Positions 57,447-64,000 of a stretch of 64,000 nucleotides of DNA are shown one piece after another. The notes under the pieces were generated by a model, which made no database searches, was not told the DNA's origin, and worked only from the letters and a program-made list of their open reading frames with translations. Location: assembly GCA_937887565.1 (NCBI GenBank), contig CALABS010000011.1, positions 62,001-126,000 of the forward strand, in the 5' to 3' direction. This stretch comes from an uncultured Rhodospirillaceae bacterium. GTDB taxonomy: Bacteria > Pseudomonadota > Alphaproteobacteria > Rhodospirillales > Magnetospirillaceae. Position 1 is the stretch's first letter. Every line of letters begins with the position of its first letter. A program made the position numbers and the translations under genes.

Positions 57447-57947
57447 ATGCAACGGGTCAAGCTCGACCGCATCGACCGCCGCATCCTGGCGGATCTGCAA
57501 GCCGACGGTCGCATGACCAATGTCGAGTTGGCGCGGCGCGCCGGCATTTCGGCGCCGCCCTGCCTGCGCCGCGTCCGCGCGCTGGAGGAGGCCGGCTACA
57601 TCAAGGGCTACCACGCCGAGATCGACCCCGGGGCGCTGGGCTTCCACGTCACCGTCTTCGCCCATGTCGGCCTGAACAGCCAGGCCGAGGCCGACCTGCG
57701 GTCCTTCGAGGAACTGGTGCTGAGCTGGCCCGAGGTGCGCGAGTGCCACATGCTGGCCGGCGAGACCGACTTCCTGCTCAAGATCGTCGCCCACGACTGG
57801 GACGACTATCAGCGCTTCCTGACCTCCAAGCTGACCGCCGCCCCCAATATCAGCCACGTGAAGAGCGCCCTGGCCATCCGCACCAGCAAGCTGCAGCCCG
57901 GCGTTCCCATCGACGTGGAGGCCGGCCCCGAGGGCGAGGGCGAGTAG
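57447..57947 (+). CDS. Lrp/AsnC-family transcription regulator
   Basis: A 166-residue regulator: HTH in LDRIDRRILADLQADGRMTN, VELARRAGISAPPCLRRVRA, then the RAM effector domain (FHVTVFAHVGLNSQAEADLR, VRECHMLAGETDFLLKIVAH and DYQRFLTSKLTAAPNISHVK). The effector ligand cannot be deduced. The divergent arrangement with ahpC suggests it could regulate the peroxiredoxin, though Lrp-type control of ahpC would be unusual. Confidence 0.92.
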   Translation: MQRVKLDRIDRRILADLQADGRMTNVELARRAGISAPPCLRRVRALEEAGYIKGYHAEIDPGALGFHVTVFAHVGLNSQAEADLRSFEELVLSWPEVRECHMLAGETDFLLKIVAHDWDDYQRFLTSKLTAAPNISHVKSALAIRTSKLQPGVPIDVEAGPEGEGE

Positions 57948-58005
57948 CGCCGCCCCGCCGGCGGCGGATCAATCGCCCGTTTCACCTGTTCTCCGGTCGG
58001 ATGCG

Positions 58006-58776
58006 ATGGAGGACGGCATGCGCAGCTTCCGCGACGGTTTGCTGGCGGCGGCCCTGATCCTGGGCGGGTGCGGCACCGACCAGACCGGGCTGGGACTGGA
58101 TCTGGTGCCGGAACAGCAGGTCCAGCAGATGGGCCAGGAGACTTGGCGCGCCATCCGCGCCGACACCCCGGCGGCGACCGACTCCCGGATGCAGGACCGC
58201 GCGCGGCGGGTGGCCGACAATGTATTGCGGGCGGCCGGCAAGACCCCGTCCGAATGGGAGGTGGTGGTGTTCCAGGGCGCCGAGCCCAACGCCTTCGCCC
58301 TGCCCGGCGGGAAGATCGGCGTCTACGAAGGCATGATGCGGCTGGCCCAGTCGGATGCCCAACTGGCGGCGGTGATCTCCCACGAGATCGCCCACAACGA
58401 GGCCGGCCACGCCGCCGAGCGGGTGAACTCGCAGGCCGCCGCCCAGACCGGGGTGGACCTCGCCGCCTCGCTGCTGGGGGCCTCGGGGGCGGTGCCCCCC
58501 GACGTCGCCGCCGGCATCCTAGGCGCCGGGGTGCAGTACGGCGTCTTGCTGCCCTATTCCCGCAACCAGGAGCTGGAGGCGGATCGCCTGGGGCTCGGCT
58601 ACATGGCCCGGGCCGGCTACGACCCGCGCGCGGCGGTGGCGTTATGGGAGAGGATGAAGGCCCAGGGCGGCCAGCCGCCGGCCTTCCTGTCCACCCATCC
58701 GGCGCCCCAGCAGCGGATCGAGCAGTTGCAGGCGATGATGCCCGAGGCGTTGGCGGCGTATCGGCAGGCGCGATAG
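58006..58776 (+). CDS. M48-family metalloprotease, lipoprotein
   Basis: A 256-residue protein (252 from the second Met at 58018, MRSFRDGLLAAALILGG). The signal ends in LILGGC, a lipobox. The zinc site is AAVISHEIAHNEAGHAAERV (HEIAH) and the third ligand lies in RNQELEADRLGLGYMARAGY (E-x-E-A-D). GGKIGVYEGMM and LSTHPAPQQRIEQL are the other M48 landmarks. It is a periplasmic BepA/LoiP-like protease, likely in outer-membrane protein quality control. Confidence 0.92.
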   Translation: MEDGMRSFRDGLLAAALILGGCGTDQTGLGLDLVPEQQVQQMGQETWRAIRADTPAATDSRMQDRARRVADNVLRAAGKTPSEWEVVVFQGAEPNAFALPGGKIGVYEGMMRLAQSDAQLAAVISHEIAHNEAGHAAERVNSQAAAQTGVDLAASLLGASGAVPPDVAAGILGAGVQYGVLLPYSRNQELEADRLGLGYMARAGYDPRAAVALWERMKAQGGQPPAFLSTHPAPQQRIEQLQAMMPEALAAYRQAR

Positions 58777-58780
58777 GGCG

Positions 58781-59245
58781 TCAGCCCTTCTCCCAGCGCG
58801 CCGCCAAGGCGTCGTCGCTGTCGCGGGCTTCGACCCAGGTGTCGCCGTGGGCGGTGTGCTCGACCTTCCAGAACGGCGCCTTGGTCTTCAGCCAGTCGAT
58901 GAGGAAATGGCAGGACTGGAACGCGGCCTCGCGGTGGGCCGAGGCGGTGGCCACCAGGACGATCCGCTCGCCGGCCTCCAGGCGGCCATGGCGATGGACG
59001 ATCAGGGCGTCCTCCAGCGGCCAGCGGCGGCGCGCCTCCGCCTCGATGGCCGCCAACTGCTTCTCGGTCATGCCGGGATAGTGTTCCAGCGTCATGGCGG
59101 TGACGTCCTGGCGGCGGGCGTTGGCCTCGCCCACATAGTCGCGGACCAGGCCCAGGAACAGGCAGACGCCGCCGATGGCGCCGTTGCCCGAGAACCGCGC
59201 CAGTTCGGCCGCCGGATCGAAGTCCTCGCGCTGGACGCGGATCAT
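58781..59245 (-). CDS. moaE: Molybdopterin synthase catalytic subunit
   Basis: A 154-residue protein with GAIGGVCLFLGLVRDYVGEA, TLEHYPGMTEKQLAAIEAEA, VHRHGRLEAGERIVLVATAS, AHREAAFQSCHFLIDWLKTK and APFWKVEHT with the active Lys. MoaE transfers sulfur from MoaD thiocarboxylate to cyclic pyranopterin. It starts 4 bp after moaD ends. Last gene of the uvrC-pgsA-mobB-moaD-moaE row. Confidence 0.96.
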   Translation of the reverse strand: MIRVQREDFDPAAELARFSGNGAIGGVCLFLGLVRDYVGEANARRQDVTAMTLEHYPGMTEKQLAAIEAEARRRWPLEDALIVHRHGRLEAGERIVLVATASAHREAAFQSCHFLIDWLKTKAPFWKVEHTAHGDTWVEARDSDDALAARWEKG

Positions 59246-59249
59246 GGGC

Positions 59250-59501
59250 TCAGCCTCCGGTCACCGGGGGGAAGAAGGCCACCTCGTCGCCGGGCCTCAC
59301 CGGGGCGTCGAGGCCGACATAGTCCTGGTTGACCGCCACCCGCACCACGGCGAGGTCGGCCAGTGCCTCGGCATGCCCGGGCGAGAGGCTCCGCAGCCAT
59401 TCCACCAAGGCGGCGACGTCGGCGACATCCTCGGGCGGGACCACCGTTTCCTCGCCGGTTCCGACCTTGGCGCGCAGCCAAGCGAAATAGAGCACCTTCA
59501 T
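59250..59501 (-). CDS. moaD: Molybdopterin synthase sulfur-carrier subunit
   Basis: An 83-residue beta-grasp protein that ends in the obligatory GG (EVAFFPPVTGG), which becomes the thiocarboxylate. VLYFAWLRAKVGTGEETVV and VAVNQDYVGLDAPVRPGDEV are typical. It overlaps mobB by 4 bp. Confidence 0.96.
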   Translation of the reverse strand: MKVLYFAWLRAKVGTGEETVVPPEDVADVAALVEWLRSLSPGHAEALADLAVVRVAVNQDYVGLDAPVRPGDEVAFFPPVTGG

Positions 59502-60004
59502 CCCAGTCCCGTCCCTTCCAGCACGAAATCGGCGACGGCGGCGGCATCGTCAAGGTCCAGCCGGGGCAGGTCCAGACCGGGCACCATGGCGGTGGAGGCC
59601 ACCGCCACCACCAGCGGGTCGTCGGGGAACATCGGCTCCTTGCCCAGATCGGGCCGCCACACCTCGACGCGGGGGTGGCGCCAGCGGCGGAAGCCCTCGA
59701 CCAGCACCAGGTCGACCGGCGTCATGCGCGCCAGCAACTCGTCCATCCCCAGTTCCGGCTCGCCGCGATACTCGTGCATCAGCGCCCACCGCTTGGCGCT
59801 GGCCACCAGAACCTCGCGGGCGCCGGCGGCGCGGTGCTCGAAGGAATCCTTGCCGGGCTTGTCCACGTCGAACCCCGCATTGGCCTGCTTGATGGTGGAC
59901 ACCCTTAGCCCGCGCGCCACGATCAGGGGAATGAGCTTGGTCAACAGCGTGGTCTTGCCGCTGCCCGAATGGCCCGAGAAGCCGAAGACCCGCATGGCGC
60001 TCAT
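59498..60004 (-). CDS. mobB: Molybdopterin-guanine dinucleotide biosynthesis adapter protein
   Basis: A 168-residue P-loop protein: VFGFSGHSGSGKTTLLTKLI, VSTIKQANAGFDVDKPGKDS (where family members usually have K-H-x-H), VDLVLVEGFRRWRHPRVEVW, and ADFVLEGTGLG at the end. MobB delivers GTP or guides cofactor insertion beside MobA. Starts inside the pgsA stop (ATGA); ATG 59995 is a second candidate. Confidence 0.93.
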   Translation of the reverse strand: MSAMRVFGFSGHSGSGKTTLLTKLIPLIVARGLRVSTIKQANAGFDVDKPGKDSFEHRAAGAREVLVASAKRWALMHEYRGEPELGMDELLARMTPVDLVLVEGFRRWRHPRVEVWRPDLGKEPMFPDDPLVVAVASTAMVPGLDLPRLDLDDAAAVADFVLEGTGLG

Positions 60005-60606
60005 CCGGCCCGGCGCGGTTCCGCCGCCGCCTTGCCGGCCAGGGCCTTGTCCTCGGCCCGCAGGTGCCGGAGCCCCGAGCGCAGGTAGTCCCAGCCGGTG
60101 ATCAGCGTCAGCGCCGCCGCCACCCACAGGCAGACCTCGCCGATTTCGCGCACCGGCAGGCCGGCCGGGCCCGCCTCGCCCACCAGCAGCACCGGCAGCG
60201 CCACCATCTGGATGCCGGTCTTCCATTTGGCGAGTCGGCTGACCGGCATGCCGATGCGGACCTCGGCCAGGAACTCGCGCAGGCCCGAAACCAGGATCTC
60301 GCGCAGCAGGATCACCAGCGCCGGCAGTTCGCTCCACGGGCTGATGCGCTCGAAGGCGACCAGCATGAACAGGACGGCGGCCACCAGCAGCTTGTCGGCG
60401 ATGGGGTCGAGGAAGCGGCCGAAGGCCGAAACCTGGTTGCGCGAGCGGGCGATGTAGCCGTCGAACCAGTCGGTCACCGCCGCCGCCACGAACAGCCCGC
60501 ACGCCACCCAGCGCGCCAGGGGACCGTCCACGTAGAAGGTGGCGATCACCAGCGGGATCACGACGATCCTCGACAGGGTCAACAGATTGGGCAGGCTGGT
60601 CACCAT
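60001..60606 (-). CDS. pgsA: CDP-diacylglycerol--glycerol-3-phosphate 3-phosphatidyltransferase
   Basis: A 201-residue membrane enzyme with four hydrophobic helices. The CDP-alcohol phosphotransferase motif is complete: VTDWFDGYIARSRNQVSAFG-RFLDPIADK (D-x-x-D-G-x-x-A-R-x8-G-x3-D-x3-D). It makes phosphatidylglycerol phosphate. It lies 48 bp after uvrC, the pairing found in many proteobacteria, and overlaps mobB by 4 bp. Confidence 0.96.
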   Translation of the reverse strand: MVTSLPNLLTLSRIVVIPLVIATFYVDGPLARWVACGLFVAAAVTDWFDGYIARSRNQVSAFGRFLDPIADKLLVAAVLFMLVAFERISPWSELPALVILLREILVSGLREFLAEVRIGMPVSRLAKWKTGIQMVALPVLLVGEAGPAGLPVREIGEVCLWVAAALTLITGWDYLRSGLRHLRAEDKALAGKAAAEPRRAG

Positions 60607-60654
60607 GGGACCTTCTCGACTGGGAGGACTGTCTCGGCTGGGCGGAGGCGAATA

Positions 60655-62562
60655 TTAGCCCTGGGGGTGGAAGTGGTCATAGATTTTTTTGGCCATGGCC
60701 CGGGAAATGCCGGGCACCGCCTCGAGATCGGCCAGGCCGGCATCGGCCACCTCGCGCGCCGAACCGAAATGGTGCAGCAGGGCCTTCTTGCGCCGCGCCC
60801 CGATTCCCGCCACCTCGTCCAGTTGCGACCGCGACAGCCCGGCCGAGCGACGGGCACGGTGGCTGCCGATGGCGAAGCGATGAGCCTCGTCGCGCAGGCG
60901 CTGCAGGAAATAGAGCACCGGGTCCCGGGGCTCCAGCGCGAACGGCTCGCGGCCCGGCATGAAAAAACGCTCGTGGCCGGCATTGCGGTCGGGGCCCTTG
61001 GCGATGGACGCGATGGCCACGTCGTCGATGCCCAGTTCGGTGAAGACCTCGAGGGCGGCATTGAGCTGGCCCTGGCCGCCGTCGATCAGCACCAGATCGG
61101 GCCACAGGCCACGATCGCGGTCGGGGTCTTCCTTGCGGGCGCGCTGGAAGCGCCGCGCCAGCACCTCGCGCATCATGCCGAAGTCGTCACCCGGCGCCAG
61201 ATCGGCCGAGCGGATGTTGAACTTGCGGTAGGACGACTTCATCAGCCCCTCGGGTCCCGAGACGATCATGGCGCCGACCGGGTTCGAGCCCTGGATGTGG
61301 CTGTTGTCGTAAACCTCGACCCGGCCGGGGGGGGCGTCGAGGCCGAACAGTTCGCCCACCCCCTCCAGCAGCCGGACCTGGGCCGAACTTTCCGCCAGAC
61401 GGCGGCCCAGCGCCTCGCGGGCATTGCCGTAGGCGTGCTCGACCAGGCGCTTGCGGTCGCCGCGCCTGGGGCAGGCGAGCACGACCTTGCGGCCGGCCTT
61501 CTCGGACAGCGCGCCGGCGACGACGGCCGGCTCGGCCGGCTCCTGGCTGAGGATGACCTCGCGCGGCGGCGGCTTGTCGGCGTAGAACTGGCCCAGGAAG
61601 GCGGCCATGATCTCGGCGGGCTCGGCATCCTGGGCGTGGGCGGGAAAGTAGGCGCGATTGCCGTAGTTGCAGCCGGCGCGGAAGAAGAACACCTGCACGC
61701 AGGTCTGGCCGCCGGCCTGATGCAGCGCCACCACGTCGGCCTCGGAGACATCGGCGGGATTGATGTCCTGGTGGGCCTGGATCTGGGTCAACGCCCGGAT
61801 GCGGTCGCGGAAGACGGCGGCCTGCTCGTACTCCATGGCTTCGGCCGCCGCCTCCATGCGCGTGGCCAATTCCTTCTGGATGCGCTGGCTGTGGCCCGTC
61901 AGGAATGCCCGGGCCTCGTCCACCAGGGCCAGGTAGTCCTCGCGCACGATCCGGTCGACGCAGGGCGCGCTGCAGCGCTTGATCTGGTACAGCAGGCACG
62001 GCCGCGTGCGGGTGGAAAAGACGGCATCCGAGCACGACCGCAGCAGGAACGCCTTTTGCAGCGCCGCCAGGGTCTGGTTCACCGCCCCCGCCGAGGCGAA
62101 GGGGCCGAAATATTCGCCTTTGCGGGTGCGCGCCCCCCGGTGCTTGACGACCTGCGGCCAGGGATGGTCGCCGGTGATCAGGATGTGGGGGAAACTCTTG
62201 TCGTCCCTGAGCAGGATGTTGTAGCGCGGCGCCAACTTCTTGATCAGGTTGCTTTCGAGGAGCAGCGCCTCCACCTCGGTGTGGGTGACCACCACCTCCA
62301 TGGCGGCGGTCTCGGCGATCATGCGCTGGATGCGCAGCGTTTGGCTCTCGGGCCGGGTATAGGCCACCACCCGCTTCCTGAGATTCTTCGCCTTGCCCAC
62401 GTAAAGCACGTCGCCGCGTGGATTGACCATGCGATAGACACCCGGCGCCGACGGCATGGTCTCCAGGTTGGCGCGGATGACCTCGACCCCGGCCGCCAGC
62501 GGCTTCGCGACGGTCACGGCATAGTCTTCGACAGGGGGCGTAGGGCTATCTTCGGTCATCAT
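60655..62562 (-). CDS. uvrC: UvrABC excinuclease subunit C
   Basis: A 635-residue nuclease. The GIY-YIG domain is APGVYRMVNPRGDVLYVGKA with KNLRKRV; the Cys-rich segment CLLYQIKRCSAPCVDRIVRE follows. The UVR motif (ATRMEAAAEAMEYEQAAVFR) binds UvrB. The RNase H-like C-domain shows VEVYDNSHIQGSNPVGAMIV and LVLIDGGQGQLNAALEVFTE. Twin helix-hairpin-helix motifs end it (LDEVAGIGARRKKALLHHFG; ADLEAVPGISRAMAKKIYDH). Full length. First gene of the pgsA row. Confidence 0.97.
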   Translation of the reverse strand: MMTEDSPTPPVEDYAVTVAKPLAAGVEVIRANLETMPSAPGVYRMVNPRGDVLYVGKAKNLRKRVVAYTRPESQTLRIQRMIAETAAMEVVVTHTEVEALLLESNLIKKLAPRYNILLRDDKSFPHILITGDHPWPQVVKHRGARTRKGEYFGPFASAGAVNQTLAALQKAFLLRSCSDAVFSTRTRPCLLYQIKRCSAPCVDRIVREDYLALVDEARAFLTGHSQRIQKELATRMEAAAEAMEYEQAAVFRDRIRALTQIQAHQDINPADVSEADVVALHQAGGQTCVQVFFFRAGCNYGNRAYFPAHAQDAEPAEIMAAFLGQFYADKPPPREVILSQEPAEPAVVAGALSEKAGRKVVLACPRRGDRKRLVEHAYGNAREALGRRLAESSAQVRLLEGVGELFGLDAPPGRVEVYDNSHIQGSNPVGAMIVSGPEGLMKSSYRKFNIRSADLAPGDDFGMMREVLARRFQRARKEDPDRDRGLWPDLVLIDGGQGQLNAALEVFTELGIDDVAIASIAKGPDRNAGHERFFMPGREPFALEPRDPVLYFLQRLRDEAHRFAIGSHRARRSAGLSRSQLDEVAGIGARRKKALLHHFGSAREVADAGLADLEAVPGISRAMAKKIYDHFHPQG

Positions 62563-63044
62563 CCAAACGGTGAAACGGCCTGCGCTGCGGTCTTAACCCC
62601 TCCGGCGAGGGGATATCCACGATTCCTGTGGATAAGTCTGTTGGCAAGTTCGGTGCTTTCCCCTCCCCCCCAGAGACTCCCTGGGGTTCACCGGATTGCC
62701 CAAATTCTATGCAGAAATACGACATCATTTATTTTCAATGGCTTAACTATTGTCAAGCGTAAACAGGATGTAAAAGAGCACCTTTTCCGCTGGACAGCAC
62801 CCCGCGCCCCCGTCATCCTCCCGGCCCGCCTCGGCCTGTGCAAAACTTGGGCGTCCGCAGGCGGTTTCCCCAGATTTCCGACCTATTCCAAACGAACTAG
62901 CCGCGCCATGAATATGACGCGCGGCACTCTTGCGCGCATTGAGCGCGCGGCCAAGCCGCCGGAGGCGGCGCCCGGCGAGGGCAAAACGTATAAGGGCAAT
63001 GCCGCGATGCACATTGAGGGCACCGCTGCATTGCCGTGCCGCCT
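62563..63044. other. 482-bp intergenic region with a DnaA-box-like pair, an AT-rich stretch and a repeat
   Basis: TGTGGATAA (62627-62635) is a perfect E. coli-type DnaA box. Facing it 8 bp away is ATATCCAC (62613-62620), so the two form an inverted pair. A clearly AT-rich segment follows (62706-62772). Copy C of the 37-bp repeat is at 62947-62983. I see no gene here; the only minus-strand frame that covers much of it is out of frame with the reductase and not convincing. It holds the uvrC promoter on one side and the reductase gene's end on the other. Confidence 0.6.
62947..62983 (+). repeat. 37-bp intergenic repeat, copy C
   Basis: Reads GCGGCCAAGC, CGCC-GGA-GGCG, CGCCCGGCGAGGGCA, exactly as copy B, and shares ATTGAG just upstream with copy A. 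It sits at the 3' end of the reductase gene. Confidence 0.75.
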
Positions 63045-63821
63045 TCATTCCTCCGGCGGGCGGCTTCCCGGTGCCCATTGCAGGTGCTGCCCGCCATCCA
63101 GCGCCACCATCTGGCCGGTGAAGGACGGGGTGGCGAGGATGAAGCGCAGCGCGGCGGCGATCTCTTCGGGCGACGTCGCCCGCGCCAACGGGGTCTCCGC
63201 GACCTGGGCGGCGAACTGGTCGGCCGTCTGGCGAATGCTGGGCAGGGCGGGGCCGGGTCCGATGGCCGCGACCCGGATGCGCGGGGCCAGGGCCAGGGCC
63301 AGGGTCCGGGTCAGGGCCCACAACCCGACCTTGCTCAGGGTGTAGGTGGTGAAATGGGGGGTCAGGTTCCAGACCCGCTGGTCCAGCATGTTGACCACCA
63401 CGCCCTCGGCGCCATCGGGCAGGCGGCGGGCGAAGTCCTGGGTCAGCACGAAGGGCGCGCGCAGATTGACCTCCATGTGCAGGTCCCAGCCGGCGCGCGT
63501 GGCGGTCAACGCCTCGTCGCGCTCGAAGGTCGAGGCATTGTTGACCAACACCCCCAACGGCCCCACGGCGGCCACGGCCGCTGCGACCAGCGGCGCCATC
63601 TGGTCTTCCCGGGAGAGGTCGGCGCGTACAGCCGTGGCCATGCCTCCGGCGGCGCGGATTTCGGCGCACACCGCCTGGGCCTCGTCCTCGGAGACGCTGT
63701 AATGCACGGCGACGTGGAAGCCGGCGCGGCCGAGGTCAAGCGCGACGGCCTTGCCAATGCGGCGGGCGGCGCCGGTGACCAGGGCCGCGCGGGGAACGGC
63801 TGACGGAATGGGCTGCGACAT
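63045..63821 (-). CDS. Short-chain reductase of the pteridine reductase/FolM type
   Basis: A 258-residue SDR. The cofactor motif is ALVTGAARRIGKAVALDLGR, with T-G-x-x-x-R-x-G rather than the usual T-G-x-x-x-G-x-G. That Arg is a mark of PTR1/FolM-type pteridine reductases. LGVLVNNASTFERDEALTAT (NNAS), the catalytic TTYTLSKVGLWALTRTLALA (Y-x-x-x-K) and ATPSFTGQMVALDGGQHLQW complete the fold. It may reduce dihydrobiopterin or dihydromonapterin. It starts 42 bp from the end of a partial gene on the same strand. Confidence 0.85.
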   Translation of the reverse strand: MSQPIPSAVPRAALVTGAARRIGKAVALDLGRAGFHVAVHYSVSEDEAQAVCAEIRAAGGMATAVRADLSREDQMAPLVAAAVAAVGPLGVLVNNASTFERDEALTATRAGWDLHMEVNLRAPFVLTQDFARRLPDGAEGVVVNMLDQRVWNLTPHFTTYTLSKVGLWALTRTLALALAPRIRVAAIGPGPALPSIRQTADQFAAQVAETPLARATSPEEIAAALRFILATPSFTGQMVALDGGQHLQWAPGSRPPEE

Positions 63822-63862
63822 GGCCGCAGAGCATGCCGAAGGCAGCGCCCCGGCGCAAGACC

Positions 63863-64000
63863 TCAACCGGCCGGGGCCGTGGCCCTGCGCACCTGCGGCT
63901 TCTTCACCGTCAACACCTGGACCGCCGGGCGGGCCGCCGCCGGCACCTTCGCCAGCGCATCGAGCATCGCCCCGCCATGGGCCGGCCGGCCGGCCGGGTC
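63863..64000 (-). CDS. C-terminal end of an unrecognised protein
   Basis: Only 45 residues lie in the window, ending VQVLTVKKPQVRRATAPAG and a TGA. The segment is Ala/Pro/Arg-rich with a helix-like GGAMLDALAKVPAAARPAVQ. It is too short to assign. It is probably in one unit with the pteridine-reductase-like gene 42 bp downstream. Confidence 0.55.
   Translation of the reverse strand, partial: DPAGRPAHGGAMLDALAKVPAAARPAVQVLTVKKPQVRRATAPAG

Noticed and set aside
57200..58057. A 285-codon plus-strand frame overlapping the ahpC/lrp promoter region and lrp
   Set aside because: It lies in another frame over the clear Lrp/AsnC gene and is low-complexity Arg/Gly-rich.
62563..62780. Chromosomal replication origin
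   Set aside because: Only one perfect DnaA box and one weak partner; no hemE, parAB, gidA or dnaA context.

Overview
The window is GC-rich chromosomal DNA of an alphaproteobacterium. The fbcFBC-type bc1 operon, the mlaEFD layout, hsp20 followed by a DUF1150 gene, trxB beside an LsrB/VtlR-like LysR gene, thrC beside an M16 protease, and malyl-CoA thioesterase beside mesaconyl-CoA hydratase all point to Rhodospirillales, most like Magnetospirillum or its relatives. No magnetosome genes, rRNA operon or CRISPR array were seen. This assignment is inferred from gene content, not from a database search.

Layout. 1-2.4 kb: start of a YqgE gene and a ScsB/DsbD-type thiol-disulfide protein. 2.4-9.7 kb: an accessory island. 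Its left half is a patchwork of broken conjugation genes (tandem-OB ssb, T4SS coupling protein, VirB11-like N-terminus, unknown secreted protein, Toprim primase), each cut mid-gene. Its right half is a small mobilisation cassette with a MobC/TraJ-like protein and a short relaxase, followed by a RelE/HigA-like toxin-antitoxin pair, a 180-bp palindrome, a truncated zeta-toxin-like kinase with its intact small partner, and a secreted protein. tRNA-Ala(CGC) marks the right edge. 9.8-24.5 kb: core genes yggT-yggU-folD, nnrU, a PfkB-like two-part protein, pdxY, mcl2-mch, hsp20-DUF1150, thpR, a FIST-domain gene, a SGNH esterase and a YbbA/YbbP-type exporter.

24.6-31.3 kb: a six-gene operon in which every junction overlaps by 4 bp. 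It joins a GAF-PP2C phosphatase, an RsbW-like kinase and a STAS protein to MlaE-MlaF-MlaD. This looks like a partner-switching signalling module wired into a lipid transporter. An EAL-CBS-GGDEF protein is divergent from it. 31.4-43.8 kb: thrC-M16, a CZB-type zinc-sensing diguanylate cyclase, a methyltransferase with trmL, petABC, then mtnP-mtnA and a class II aldolase (the set expected for the methylthioadenosine-to-DHAP shunt), hemerythrin and an XRE regulator. 44-52.9 kb: queG-queF, hldE, a PPP-type phosphatase, a tandem pair of catalytically degenerate EAL-like proteins and an ABC-2 exporter.

53-54.5 kb: a second accessory scar. It contains an IS5-type N-terminal stub, an IS256/IS110 chimeric transposase that still reads as one frame, and a minus-strand chain of hairpins ending in an intrinsic terminator that resembles phage C4-type antisense RNA. 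54.5-64 kb: lsrB-like/trxB, ahpC divergent from an Lrp/AsnC regulator, an M48 lipoprotein, the run uvrC-pgsA-mobB-moaD-moaE, and a FolM/PTR1-like short-chain reductase. A 37-bp repeat recurs between genes at 11.5, 39.9 and 62.9 kb.
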